Assembly (NCBI GenBank): GCA_018902845.1
Contig: JAHIPV010000023.1
Location: 1 to 51,211 of the forward strand
Length of the DNA: 51,211 nt
Reading direction: 5' to 3'
Source of the DNA: Patescibacteria group bacterium
GTDB taxonomy: Bacteria > Patescibacteriota > Microgenomatia > UBA12405
A program made the position numbers and the translations under genes. Below the pieces are notes generated by a model. The model did no database searches, was not told the DNA's origin, and saw only the letters and a program-made list of their open reading frames with translations. Shown in pieces: positions 17,380 to 27,078 of the stretch. Numbering within the stretch: position 1 is the stretch's first letter; each line of letters starts with the position of its first letter.

Positions 17380-19911
17380 TCAAGAACATTTTGAATATCC
17401 ACAAAAAGAATTAATGCATTTCAAACAACCTTCTTGTGCACAAAGCTGACTGCCACAATCAGGACAAACCATAAATCTACTTTCAACACTAACTTGTTTC
17501 ACCCTCAACTCCGATAAAACCTCATTATCAATCTCTATTTTCTCTTCCATCATTTCCAATCCCTTTTCAACCTCAAACAACTTTAACTGTTCTCCTCTGG
17601 AAATCTCCAAAAGAGATTTGCCAACAGCATCAAACATACTCAAAACCGCCTTATTCCCCATCCCCACTCTCTGTCCACAAGAAATCCCCACCATCTCCTC
17701 TGCCACTTCTTCCAAACTAGCTCCATATTTCAAACTCAGTGAAGCCAGTCTTCCCGTCACCTCAGCCGCTCCTGCCATATAACCGCCACCTTTACCCAAA
17801 ACCACAAAAACCTCAACTGGCCCATCTCCAGACTCAAAAAAAACTGATGTATATACATTACCAACATCACAAGTTTTTTTCATTCTCACCCCTCTTGCTA
17901 TTTCCGGGGTTTTCTTTTTCCTTCGCCTCGCCATAGCTTCTAGCGACGGCGGGTTCCCATCCTTTCCGTTACCTTTCTTATCAGTACTACTCAACACCTC
18001 TTTCTCTCTTGATCCTGCCCGATAAATGGTTATACCCTTCGTCCCCAACCGATAGGCTAACCGATAAGCCTTTTCAACATCCTCCGCACCAGCTTCCTTG
18101 GGAAAATTAATAGTTTTTGACACCGCATTATCTACATATTTCTGAAAAGCTCCCTGTATTCTCACATGCCATTCAGGCTCAATCTCCAAAGCCGTCTTAA
18201 ATACGCTCAACTCTTCTTCGCTCAACCCAAATTCCTTCAATCCTATTAATTTACCACCATTGTCCGCTATCCTTTCCATTAATTCTTCTGAATACAAACC
18301 CATTTTTTTAAGCTTACTGACAAAAACAGGATTAACACTAAACATTGTTTTACCTTCCACCATGTTTTTCTTATAAACCAAAGAAAAAACAGGTTCTATA
18401 CCCGATGAAGCATCTGCTACAATACTTATAGTTCCCGTTGGGGCAATGGTTGTTAATGCCATATTTCTAGGCCTGTAAGAAGTATTCGCAAACACACTTA
18501 TCTCCCAGGCCGAAAACACACCTCTCTCACTCGCCAGCTCAACTGTCATTTCTTTTGCCTTTCTATTAATAAATTCCATCACCTTTTCCGCCCACTCAAC
18601 TCCTTTTTCTGAATCATAAGCTATTCCTAACTTAAACAACATATCAGCAAAACCCATCACTCCCAAACCAATTCTTCTGGTTTTACTAACCATTTCTTTA
18701 ATTTTTTCAATCGGAAATCTATTAACTTCAATTACATTGTCCAAAAAATGTACCGCCAATCTAACCACTTTTTCTAGTTCACTCCAATCCAAATCATTGT
18801 CTTCATCCACAACAAAATTTGACAAATTAACACTCCCAAGGTTGCAGGCATCATAAGGAAGTAGTGGTTGTTCCCCACAAGGATTAGTAGCCTCAATCCG
18901 TCCTAATTTTGGCACCGGATTCGAGCAAGGCTCATTCATCCTATCAATAAACACCAAACCAGGATCTCCATATTGCCACGCCAGTCTAGTCACCAGTTTA
19001 AATACTTTAAACGCATTTAATTTCATCATCGACTCCCCGGTTCGTGGATTAATCAAGTCATATCCTTCTTCTTTTTCTTTCGCCCTGGCCCATTCATATA
19101 ATTTTCTCACTTCCTTCTCTACCCTCCTTGTCTTAACATCAACATCTCTATTTCCCTGAATTTCTTTAATTTTCTTCACGATTTCTTCCGGTATCGCCAT
19201 ATTTTCTACATACTTTTTGTCTGTTTCCATCTGTTTCATGAAAACGTCTGTTACCGCCAAAGAAATATTAAAATTAGTCAAAGAAAACTCATCCAGTTTA
19301 GCTACCGCAAAACGCAACACATCCGGATGGTCGATAGATAACATCCCCATGTTTGCTCCTCTCCTTACCCCACCTTGCTTAACTTGAGCCGTTAAATCAT
19401 TATAAGCCTGCAAAAATGACACTGGTCCTACCGTCGTACCTCCACTACTGGCAATATAATCTCCACAAGGCCTCAATTTGCTAAAAGAAAAACCTGTCCC
19501 ACCACCACTTTTATGAATCCGAGCCATATCACCCATAGTCTCAATAATTGATTCCATCGAATCCTCGATTGGCAAAACAAAACAAGCTGACAACTGTTGA
19601 TTTTCTTTACCTGCGTTGAATAAACAAGGAGTATTGGGCAAAAAAATTTGTTCGGCCATAACCTGATAAAAACTTTTTGCCAAACTCTCCACCCATAAAT
19701 CATCTTTGCCAAAATTCTTATCACCTTTAGCAACATTTATAGCTACCCTCCAAAAAATATCCTTAACACTTTCCAAAATCTTCCCAGACCTATCCTTCAT
19801 TCCATAGCGAGTCTGAGCCACATAATTGGCGTTCTCAGAAAGCTTAGGTTCCAACAAAACACTTTTATCAAAAGCATCCAAAGATGATCTATTCACTCTT
19901 CTTACCTCCAT
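17380..19911 (-). CDS. nrdJ: adenosylcobalamin-dependent (class II) ribonucleotide reductase
   Basis: FLPNTPCLFNAGKENQQLSACFVLP, NPCGEQPLLPYDACNLGSVNL, C-terminal Cys-rich zinc ribbon. Confidence 0.95.
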   Translation of the reverse strand: MEVRRVNRSSLDAFDKSVLLEPKLSENANYVAQTRYGMKDRSGKILESVKDIFWRVAINVAKGDKNFGKDDLWVESLAKSFYQVMAEQIFLPNTPCLFNAGKENQQLSACFVLPIEDSMESIIETMGDMARIHKSGGGTGFSFSKLRPCGDYIASSGGTTVGPVSFLQAYNDLTAQVKQGGVRRGANMGMLSIDHPDVLRFAVAKLDEFSLTNFNISLAVTDVFMKQMETDKKYVENMAIPEEIVKKIKEIQGNRDVDVKTRRVEKEVRKLYEWARAKEKEEGYDLINPRTGESMMKLNAFKVFKLVTRLAWQYGDPGLVFIDRMNEPCSNPVPKLGRIEATNPCGEQPLLPYDACNLGSVNLSNFVVDEDNDLDWSELEKVVRLAVHFLDNVIEVNRFPIEKIKEMVSKTRRIGLGVMGFADMLFKLGIAYDSEKGVEWAEKVMEFINRKAKEMTVELASERGVFSAWEISVFANTSYRPRNMALTTIAPTGTISIVADASSGIEPVFSLVYKKNMVEGKTMFSVNPVFVSKLKKMGLYSEELMERIADNGGKLIGLKEFGLSEEELSVFKTALEIEPEWHVRIQGAFQKYVDNAVSKTINFPKEAGAEDVEKAYRLAYRLGTKGITIYRAGSREKEVLSSTDKKGNGKDGNPPSLEAMARRRKKKTPEIARGVRMKKTCDVGNVYTSVFFESGDGPVEVFVVLGKGGGYMAGAAEVTGRLASLSLKYGASLEEVAEEMVGISCGQRVGMGNKAVLSMFDAVGKSLLEISRGEQLKLFEVEKGLEMMEEKIEIDNEVLSELRVKQVSVESRFMVCPDCGSQLCAQEGCLKCINSFCGYSKCS
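17928..17957. repeat. palindromic repeat inserted in nrdJ CDS
   Basis: cctcgccatagcttctagcgacggcgggtt; encodes NPPSLEAMARRRK. Confidence 0.8.
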
Positions 19912-20347
19912 TAAAACCTTTAATCAATCTTTCAAATCCTTTTACATCTTTTATATCCAAATAAACAGTAGCAAAGCGAATATAAGCTACCGGATCAATT
20001 TTTTTTAACCTATTCATCAACATTCTGGCAATTTCTTTACTGGGTATTTCCACACTAGGCCAATTCAAAAGTTCCATTTCAATCCCATCCAGCATTTTTT
20101 CTCTCTCATCCGTACTCATCCGCCAACAAGATTTTTCCAAACATCTTCCCAGCTTCTCTCTATCATAATCTTCTATTCTTTTGTCTTTTTTGACTACTTT
20201 TAAATCAACTCCCCCTGCTTCCTCATAGGTAGTAAACCTTTTTTTGCACCCCAAACACTCTCTCCTCCTTCGAGTCGCCTTGGCCTCACGAGCATCTCTA
20301 CTCTCCAAAACATTAGAACCATTAAAACTACAATAAGGACACAACAT
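19889..20347 (-). CDS. nrdR: transcriptional repressor NrdR
   Basis: MLCPYCSFNGSNVLESRDA...RRRRECLGCKKRFTTYE. Confidence 0.97.
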   Translation of the reverse strand: MLCPYCSFNGSNVLESRDAREAKATRRRRECLGCKKRFTTYEEAGGVDLKVVKKDKRIEDYDREKLGRCLEKSCWRMSTDEREKMLDGIEMELLNWPSVEIPSKEIARMLMNRLKKIDPVAYIRFATVYLDIKDVKGFERLIKGFNGGKKSE

Positions 20348-20368
20348 ATTTTCACAAAAACTAACAAC

Positions 20369-20416
20369 ACACTATTCCTAGTGTATAAACTACATCCTAT
20401 CCACTATCCCCAGTAG
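20369..20416. promoter_or_regulatory. NrdR-box-like pair upstream of nrdR-nrdJ
   Basis: ACACTATTCCTAGTGT (20369-20384) and weaker CCACTATCCCCAGTAG (20401-20416), 32 bp start to start. Confidence 0.7.
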
Positions 20417-20506
20417 TCGTCAACTAGAAACATCTATGCAAATCCACCACAGACTAAATCAATTTTAAAAACTAGACAAAATAGCCATTTATGCTAAAAT
20501 GACCAT

Positions 20507-20761
20507 ATGAACCAAAACTTAGTCAGCATTACCGATTTAAAAGACAATATTTCAGAAATTTTCAATCATGTCTATTACAACAAGGGTTCCACAATTATAG
20601 AAAGATACGGAAAACCTATCGCAAAAATCACCCCAATCAGTATAAAACCACAAAAACAAAAAGTATTTCTTAACAATAATTCTCTATTTTTTGGTTGTCT
20701 TCCAAACTTTCCTATAGTTACCAAAAAAAGATATAGAAAAAAACGCAAAATAACTTTATGA
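20507..20761 (+). CDS. Phd/VapB-like antitoxin
   Basis: VSITDLKDNISEIFNHVYYNKGSTIIERYGKPIAKITP. Confidence 0.85.
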   Translation: MNQNLVSITDLKDNISEIFNHVYYNKGSTIIERYGKPIAKITPISIKPQKQKVFLNNNSLFFGCLPNFPIVTKKRYRKKRKITL

Positions 20762-21147
20762 AAAAATATCTCCTAGACACAGATACAATAATATATTTTC
20801 TCAGAGGCAAGAAAAAAATTAATATTAAAAATCCCAACCCGTCTTTATCAATAAGTCTCATCACCTATGCCGAACTATTATATGGAGCATACAAATCTAC
20901 AAACCAAAAAAAATCCATCCAAACAATAAAAGATTTCATCAAAACCTTTAATATCGATATATTAAATCTAAACCAAAAAATAATTTCTATCTATTCAAAA
21001 ACAAAAGCCAATCTGGACACCACTGGTCAAAAAATCGACGACTTTGACCTCTTCATCGCCTCAACTGCAATATTTTATAAACTTACTATAATTACCAACA
21101 ATCTCCGCCATTTCTCCCGCATCCCCAATCTTCAAATCCACCACTAA
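20758..21147 (+). CDS. PIN-domain toxin (VapC family)
   Basis: YLLDTDTIIYFLRG, IDDFDLFIASTAI, ITNNLRHFSRI. Confidence 0.9.
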   Translation: MKKYLLDTDTIIYFLRGKKKINIKNPNPSLSISLITYAELLYGAYKSTNQKKSIQTIKDFIKTFNIDILNLNQKIISIYSKTKANLDTTGQKIDDFDLFIASTAIFYKLTIITNNLRHFSRIPNLQIHH

Positions 21148-21189
21148 ATCAAAAACCTATCTTCCTTTTCTTCCCCAACCCCCCTCCCC

Positions 21190-22455
21190 CTAAATCAACC
21201 AAACAGGCAACCGCCCATCATAAGACACAAAAAATAAATCAATCTCGGGATATTTCTCTTTAAATCTCTTATATTTACTCTCTTTTTTATTTTTTTCATT
21301 AAATTTCACTTCTATTCCAACATTTTTCCTCAAGTTAGAACCAATTAATATTGGATTCTTCAAAATAAAATCCACTTCATTATCTTTATATCTCCAAAAC
21401 CTTGTTACATTAGCCAATCTATTTCGAACTTGAATATATACCATATTTTCAAAAAGCCCGCCTTTATCATCCCTGGTTAACAATGGCTCAAAACTATCAA
21501 CCAAATAGTTCCTAAGTCCAATATCACTAAAAAATACTTTTTTCATTTTAATCAATTCTCTCCTTATATTCGTTGTAAAAGGTGATATTAAATTAATATG
21601 AAATGACTTTTGTAAAACATATAAATACTTTTCAACTGTCATCCTAGACAAACCAAGTACATCAGAAATCGAATTTATATTTACTAAATTGCCAATCTCA
21701 GAAGCCAATAATCTAATCAAATTATAAAAAGCATTCTCATTTCGAATATCTGACTCAAAAATATCTTTTTTCAAATAAGAATCGGCAATATCCTTCAAAA
21801 CATTAACCTTTTCATCAACAGTCTCACTTAATACCACCCGCGGATAACCGCCAAATAGGCTATACTCAGCAAAATATTGCCTCAACTCCTCCGCTTCTGT
21901 CAAAACTATTTTATTTTTATAATCCCTAATCTTGCCACAAAACAAATTCCTCAACATTCCAAAATCCCTAACCTTCTCAACCAACCTCCCTCCACTCCTA
22001 TAATTTACAAACTCAGTAAAACTTAAAGTATTAAGTCGAAAAATATATTTTCTGCCAACCAACGAATCTTTAAACTTTCGATCTATATAAAAAGAAGATG
22101 AACCGGTAACCACCAATTTAATTCTGCCTTTGTAAACATCATAAAAATATTTAATAAAATTAGTGGGATCATCTAAATACTGAATTTCATCAATCAAGCA
22201 ATATGTCCTTAAATTAGATGATAAAGAAATAATTTCAAGCAATTTTTTTGGATCCTCATTTAACAATTCCAGATACTTCTTATCTTCGAGACTAATCAAG
22301 CTTACATTCTTCTTCTTCTTCTTAAGTCTCTTAAAAATCTCATTTAATAAATAACTTTTCCCTGTTTGCCTGGCCCCAACAAGCACAACAGTCTCTTTAT
22401 TCTCAATTTTACTCCACATTTCCGCCAATACATCTCTTTTTATATTCTTCTTCAT
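21190..22455 (-). CDS. AAA ATPase with DUF4143-like C-terminus
   Basis: Walker A VLVGARQTGKSYLL, LIDEIQYLDD, TGSSSFYI, C-terminal FENMVYIQVRNRL and EVDFIL. Confidence 0.88.
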   Translation of the reverse strand: MKKNIKRDVLAEMWSKIENKETVVLVGARQTGKSYLLNEIFKRLKKKKKNVSLISLEDKKYLELLNEDPKKLLEIISLSSNLRTYCLIDEIQYLDDPTNFIKYFYDVYKGRIKLVVTGSSSFYIDRKFKDSLVGRKYIFRLNTLSFTEFVNYRSGGRLVEKVRDFGMLRNLFCGKIRDYKNKIVLTEAEELRQYFAEYSLFGGYPRVVLSETVDEKVNVLKDIADSYLKKDIFESDIRNENAFYNLIRLLASEIGNLVNINSISDVLGLSRMTVEKYLYVLQKSFHINLISPFTTNIRRELIKMKKVFFSDIGLRNYLVDSFEPLLTRDDKGGLFENMVYIQVRNRLANVTRFWRYKDNEVDFILKNPILIGSNLRKNVGIEVKFNEKNKKESKYKRFKEKYPEIDLFFVSYDGRLPVWLI

Positions 22456-22460
22456 ATCTC

Positions 22461-22510
22461 CTATTATACATTTTCCCCCACTTTTTGCAATTCCTACTAT
22501 ACATTTTCCC
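22461..22510. promoter_or_regulatory. two direct 17-bp repeats upstream of the ATPase gene
   Basis: ctattatacattttccc (22461-22477) and ctactatacattttccc (22494-22510), 33 bp apart. Confidence 0.5.
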
Positions 22511-22565
22511 TTTTTTTAAACTTACTTCCCTCACTCTCCCCCAAAACCATCTATAATAAAACCAT

Positions 22566-22991
22566 ATGACAGGACTACCCCTTCCAGATGAAATTAAAAA
22601 TATTGCACAACCACCTCAACCAGAAACCCCAACTGCCCAAGAACTAGCCTCCACTCTCATCTCTCAAATACATGCACTAAACACCAATTGGGATCCAAGT
22701 GAACGAGAAAAACTCCAAGAGCAACTCGTAGCAACCCAACAACAAATAGCAGAAGGAAATCAACAAGAAATACTCCAACTATTATTACTACAAGAACAAC
22801 AAACAAGAGGCCGCATTCAAGAAAAAATTCATTGGACAGTAAGGCAAACAACAGTAACTCCAGAAAATACCGTACAAATCAACGACGCAACTAACAACTA
22901 CATTCAAGAGTATTTGGTCCCTTTTGCCAACATCAGCCAAGCAAAACAAATTGTCGTCACAATTCAACACCAAAAATCCAAATCCCAATAA
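22566..22991 (+). CDS. Gln-rich hypothetical protein
   Basis: ORF; start shortly after an AT-rich promoter-like region. Confidence 0.5.
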   Translation: MTGLPLPDEIKNIAQPPQPETPTAQELASTLISQIHALNTNWDPSEREKLQEQLVATQQQIAEGNQQEILQLLLLQEQQTRGRIQEKIHWTVRQTTVTPENTVQINDATNNYIQEYLVPFANISQAKQIVVTIQHQKSKSQ

Positions 22992-23129
22992 CATTTTCTC
23001 GCCTTTCCTCACCGATCTCATTCTCAATTTCATCCACAATTTTTTTGTTTTGTTTAAAAAATTTTGAATTTTGAATTTATTTAGAATTTAGATATTAGGA
23101 TTTAGAGTTTATTTTAGTATAATTCCCTC

Positions 23130-23444
23130 ATGTCAAAAATCATTAAATTTATAAACGAAGTTAGAGCCGAATTCAAAAATATCACCTGGCCCAAAAAAGA
23201 AACTTTAATTCAACTCTCAATTGTGGTAATATCAATCTCGATTATTGTTTCAATAATTCTAGGAGGATTCGATTATTTATTCACCAAGTCCTTTGCTCTT
23301 CTAACTCAATCTTTAGAAAAGAATCAAACGCAAAATACTCTACCAATCGATCCAAAACAATCAGAATCAACCGATTCTGCTCAAACTACTGAATCTGCTA
23401 CATCAGAAATCGAAAATTTTAACTTAGAAAACATAAACAACTAA
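23130..23444 (+). CDS. secE: preprotein translocase subunit SecE
   Basis: INEVRAEFKNITWPKKETLIQLS; followed by nusG. Confidence 0.93.
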   Translation: MSKIIKFINEVRAEFKNITWPKKETLIQLSIVVISISIIVSIILGGFDYLFTKSFALLTQSLEKNQTQNTLPIDPKQSESTDSAQTTESATSEIENFNLENINN

Positions 23445-23446
23445 AC

Positions 23447-24085
23447 ATGCCAAAAACAATAAAACAAGCAAAAGCGAAGTCACCCGAAGGGAGAAAAAAG
23501 AAAAAAATCAAAAAAGAAGACAAGTTCATCTTTAAGCTCTCCTCTTCTCTACCAACTATCGACGCGGTTTGGTACGCCGTTAACACCTACTCTGGCCATG
23601 AATACAAAGCCATAAATGCTCTAAAAACCAGAGTTCGTACTATGGGACTAGAAGACAAAATCTTCAAAGCTATTGTTCCAATCCAAAGCAAAATGATTAT
23701 CAGACGTGGACAAAAAGTAAAAATCAAAGAAAAAACCCTACCAGGTTACGTACTTATTCAAATGATAATAGACGACAATTCGTGGACCACAGTCCGCACT
23801 ACTCCAGGGATCACCAACTTCATTGGTATAGACAACAAACCATCCTCAATTTCACAAGAAGAAATAGACAAAATTATCAAAATAGTCAAAAAAGATAAAC
23901 CACAATACCAAACACCCTTTTCTATAAACGAAGTAGTCAAAATTACCAATGGACCATTCACTGATTTTATTGGTACAATCGAGTCTGTCGATACCAAAAA
24001 AGGCAAAGTTAAAGTTCTGGTCTCTTTCTTTGAACGCGAAACTCCCGTTGAGCTCGACTTTTTACAAATTACCAAAGAACTTTAA
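23447..24085 (+). CDS. nusG: transcription termination/antitermination protein NusG
   Basis: WYAVNTYSGHEYKA, LPGYVLIQM, GPFTDFIGTIESVDTKKGKVKVLVSFF. Confidence 0.95.
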   Translation: MPKTIKQAKAKSPEGRKKKKIKKEDKFIFKLSSSLPTIDAVWYAVNTYSGHEYKAINALKTRVRTMGLEDKIFKAIVPIQSKMIIRRGQKVKIKEKTLPGYVLIQMIIDDNSWTTVRTTPGITNFIGIDNKPSSISQEEIDKIIKIVKKDKPQYQTPFSINEVVKITNGPFTDFIGTIESVDTKKGKVKVLVSFFERETPVELDFLQITKEL

Positions 24086-24090
24086 TCGAC

Positions 24091-24519
24091 ATGGCCCAAA
24101 AAATCTCTACCATCGTTAAACTAACCATTCCAGCCGCTTCGGCTACACCGGCTCCTCCGGTCGGTACCGCCCTCGGTCCTCATGGAATCAAAATGCAGGA
24201 ATTTTGTTCTGAATTCAATGAAAAAACAAAAGACAAAAAAGGATCTCTTATTCCAGCCGTTATCACTATTTATGAAGACAGATCGTTCACGTTTATACTC
24301 AAAGAACCGCCAGTTTCTGACATGATCAAAAAAACTCTGGGGTTAGAAAAAGGATCCCAAAAAACAGGTTCTGAAAAAATTGGTAAATTAACCCAAAAAC
24401 AATTAGAAAATATCGCCAAAGCCAAAATGTCGGATTTTAATACAAAAGATATTTCTGCCGCCAAAAAAATAGTAGCCGGCACCGCTCGCTCTATGGGAGT
24501 AGAAATCGAGCACAACTAA
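24091..24519 (+). CDS. rplK: 50S ribosomal protein L11
   Basis: KLTIPAASATPAPPVGTALGPHGIKMQEFC. Confidence 0.97.
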   Translation: MAQKISTIVKLTIPAASATPAPPVGTALGPHGIKMQEFCSEFNEKTKDKKGSLIPAVITIYEDRSFTFILKEPPVSDMIKKTLGLEKGSQKTGSEKIGKLTQKQLENIAKAKMSDFNTKDISAAKKIVAGTARSMGVEIEHN

Positions 24520-24542
24520 AAACAATTATTAAACAAAAAAAC

Positions 24543-25238
24543 ATGACATCAAAAGATCAAAAACCAACCAAAAAACCTACAACTAATACAGAGGCTAGTT
24601 CAAATACTAATTCAAAAAAAGTATCATCACTCACTCGTCAACCCAAAACTCGATCCAAAAAATATCTTGAGGCCAAGAAAAAAATCAAACAAGATAAATT
24701 ATATCCACCAGAGGAAGCCATCAAACTCGCACAAAGCACATCTCTCTCAAAATTCGACGGCAAAATCGAAGCTCACATTGTCACACTTCACCAACCGGGA
24801 AAAATAGGAGAAATCTCCTTCCCACACATAAAAACAGCCGACAAAAAAATAATTATCGCCGACAATTCAGTCATAAAAGACATAAAAAATAACAAAATCG
24901 ATTTTGATATTCTCATTGCCACTCCGGCTTTCATGCCAAAACTTTTACCACTAGCCAGAATCTTAGGACCAAAAGGCCTTATGCCTAATCCCAAAAACGG
25001 TACACTTACAGACAAACCTGAATCAACCATAAAAAAACTGGCCGCCGCCAAAACTATAATCAAAACTGAAAAAAAGGCTTCAATAATTCACATTGTAATC
25101 GGTCAAGTTTCTCAAAAATCAAAAGAAATCGTAAAAAATCTCCAGGAATTAATTAAAACAATTCAACCAAGTAAAATCAAAAAACTTGCCATCTGCGCCA
25201 CCATGGGTCCGTCAATAAAGGTAAAAATAGAAAAATAA
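24543..25238 (+). CDS. rplA: 50S ribosomal protein L1
   Basis: LARILGPKGLMPNPKNGTLT. Confidence 0.96.
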   Translation: MTSKDQKPTKKPTTNTEASSNTNSKKVSSLTRQPKTRSKKYLEAKKKIKQDKLYPPEEAIKLAQSTSLSKFDGKIEAHIVTLHQPGKIGEISFPHIKTADKKIIIADNSVIKDIKNNKIDFDILIATPAFMPKLLPLARILGPKGLMPNPKNGTLTDKPESTIKKLAAAKTIIKTEKKASIIHIVIGQVSQKSKEIVKNLQELIKTIQPSKIKKLAICATMGPSIKVKIEK

Positions 25239-25252
25239 GCTAAAATAACTTA

Positions 25253-26467
25253 GTGAAAAAACAAATCTCTTTCTTCTTTCTCAACTATTTAAGAATCCTC
25301 GCCAAAATCCAGCTAAGCAAAACCAAGCTTCTCTGTACTATCAAATACAAATCCCCTCTGACAATCATTGGTATCACCGGCTCCGCCGGCAAAACCTCTA
25401 CCCTATCAGCCACTTACGCCGTTTTAAAAAACCACTACAAAACTGTCACAAACTTCGATGCTAATTCAGAGTCAGGTATACCTCTAAATATTCTCGGCCT
25501 AAAAATAGACAACTACTCATGTACAAATTGGCTAAAAATTGCCTTTTTGGCCCCCATAAAACTTTTGACCAACTGGAAAACATACCAAGTCTATATTGTT
25601 GAAATGGGTATTGACGCTTCTTACTCCCCCAAAAATATGGAATATCTCTTAACAATCATCAAACCTCAAATAGCTGTTTTTCTAAATGTCACACCAGTCC
25701 ACTTAACAAATTTCAGCAGTTTAAACCAAATCGCCCAAGAAAAAGCCAAGATATTAAAAAACGCCAAATATGCCATTCTCAATCTAAAAGATCCTCTGGT
25801 CAAAAAACACTCCCAAACCAATACCAACATTATTCCCATAAAACCAATTAAAATTAAAACCAAAAAATATCCCTTACCTCAAATCTATCAAATCTCCTTT
25901 GGCGCCGCTATTGCAATTGCCAAAATTTTAGGCATCAAAAAATCCATAGCCATAAAAAACATCCAAAAACATTTTAAGTTACCTCCAGGCCGCGCTTCCA
26001 CCTTTAAAGGTATCAAAAACTCAACCATAATCGACTCCTCCTACAACTCCTCTCCCTTAGCCTGCCAAGAATCATTAAAATTCCTATCCCGATTCCATTC
26101 ACCCAAAATCGCCATACTGGGCGATATGAGAGAACTGGGCAAACAAACAAAAAAGTCCCACCAAAATCTTTATAAATTCGCCCAAAAACATTCAGACAAA
26201 ATCATTTCTATAGGACCGGAAACAACCAAACATTTTGGACCAAAAGCCAAAAAATTCACCTATTGGTGGCAAGCCACCGGCTTTCTCCACCATCATCCCA
26301 AATTTATTTCAAAATCCCATATTCTAGTCAAAGGCTCCCAAAACACAATCTTTTTGGAAGAACTGGTCAAATCCCTACTCAAAAATAAATCCGATTCATC
26401 CAAACTCTGCCGTCAATCTCCCTATTGGCTCAAGCTCAAAACCCAATTCAAGCAACAAAACACTTAA
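25253..26467 (+). CDS. MurF-like Mur ligase (GTG start)
   Basis: GITGSAGKTSTLSATYAVL, YIVEMGID, NVTPVHL, ILGDMRELG. Confidence 0.85.
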   Translation: MKKQISFFFLNYLRILAKIQLSKTKLLCTIKYKSPLTIIGITGSAGKTSTLSATYAVLKNHYKTVTNFDANSESGIPLNILGLKIDNYSCTNWLKIAFLAPIKLLTNWKTYQVYIVEMGIDASYSPKNMEYLLTIIKPQIAVFLNVTPVHLTNFSSLNQIAQEKAKILKNAKYAILNLKDPLVKKHSQTNTNIIPIKPIKIKTKKYPLPQIYQISFGAAIAIAKILGIKKSIAIKNIQKHFKLPPGRASTFKGIKNSTIIDSSYNSSPLACQESLKFLSRFHSPKIAILGDMRELGKQTKKSHQNLYKFAQKHSDKIISIGPETTKHFGPKAKKFTYWWQATGFLHHHPKFISKSHILVKGSQNTIFLEELVKSLLKNKSDSSKLCRQSPYWLKLKTQFKQQNT

Positions 26468-26471
26468 ATAC

Positions 26472-26495
26472 CCTCTTTACACAATCCCACTTTCA
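26472..26495. repeat. 24-bp direct repeat, left copy
   Basis: CCTCTTTACACAATCCCACTTTCA; identical at 27901-27924. Confidence 0.9.
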
Positions 26496-26505
26496 GTATA
26501 TAATC
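26477..26505 (+). promoter_or_regulatory. abiE promoter embedded in the left repeat
   Basis: TTTACA, 17-nt spacer, TATAAT, just upstream of ATG 26515. Confidence 0.6.
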
Positions 26506-26514
26506 ATACTTAAT

Positions 26515-27078
26515 ATGGAATCGTCTACAACACTAGAAATAATTAACAAAATCGAAAATCTAGGCATAAAGTTTATTGATTACTCTACTCTGTCAAAAAT
26601 CACACAAAACTATAATCAAAACTCAATCCAAAAAATCATCTCTCGCCTTCAACAAAAAAATATCTTACAAAAACTTTACAACGGCAAATATTTATACACA
26701 AAATCAAAAACCACCGACTTTGAAACAGCCAATTATCTCTATCAGCCCTCCTACATCAGTCTTCAATCAGCCCTATCTTTTTACGGCATTCTGCCCCAAT
26801 TTGTCTACTCTATCACCAGTATAACCACCAAAAAAACTCGCGCACTTATCACTCAAAACAAAGAATTCACCTACGGTCATATCACGGCATCTCTTTTTCA
26901 TCACTATACAAAAACAAACAATTTTCTAATTGCACTACCCGAAAAAGCTCTTTTTGATAGCTTATATATGGCATCAAAAGGGCTAATAAGTTTAGATATA
27001 AACGAACTGGATCTATCAATAATCAATAAAACAATATTCAAAAAACTTTGTAAAAATTATCCTAAACTAAAACTATGA
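26515..27078 (+). CDS. AbiEi-like antitoxin/transcriptional regulator
   Basis: N-terminal winged-helix-like segment, YLYQPSYISLQSALSFYGILPQ typical of AbiEi; overlaps AbiEii. Confidence 0.85.
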   Translation: MESSTTLEIINKIENLGIKFIDYSTLSKITQNYNQNSIQKIISRLQQKNILQKLYNGKYLYTKSKTTDFETANYLYQPSYISLQSALSFYGILPQFVYSITSITTKKTRALITQNKEFTYGHITASLFHHYTKTNNFLIALPEKALFDSLYMASKGLISLDINELDLSIINKTIFKKLCKNYPKLKL

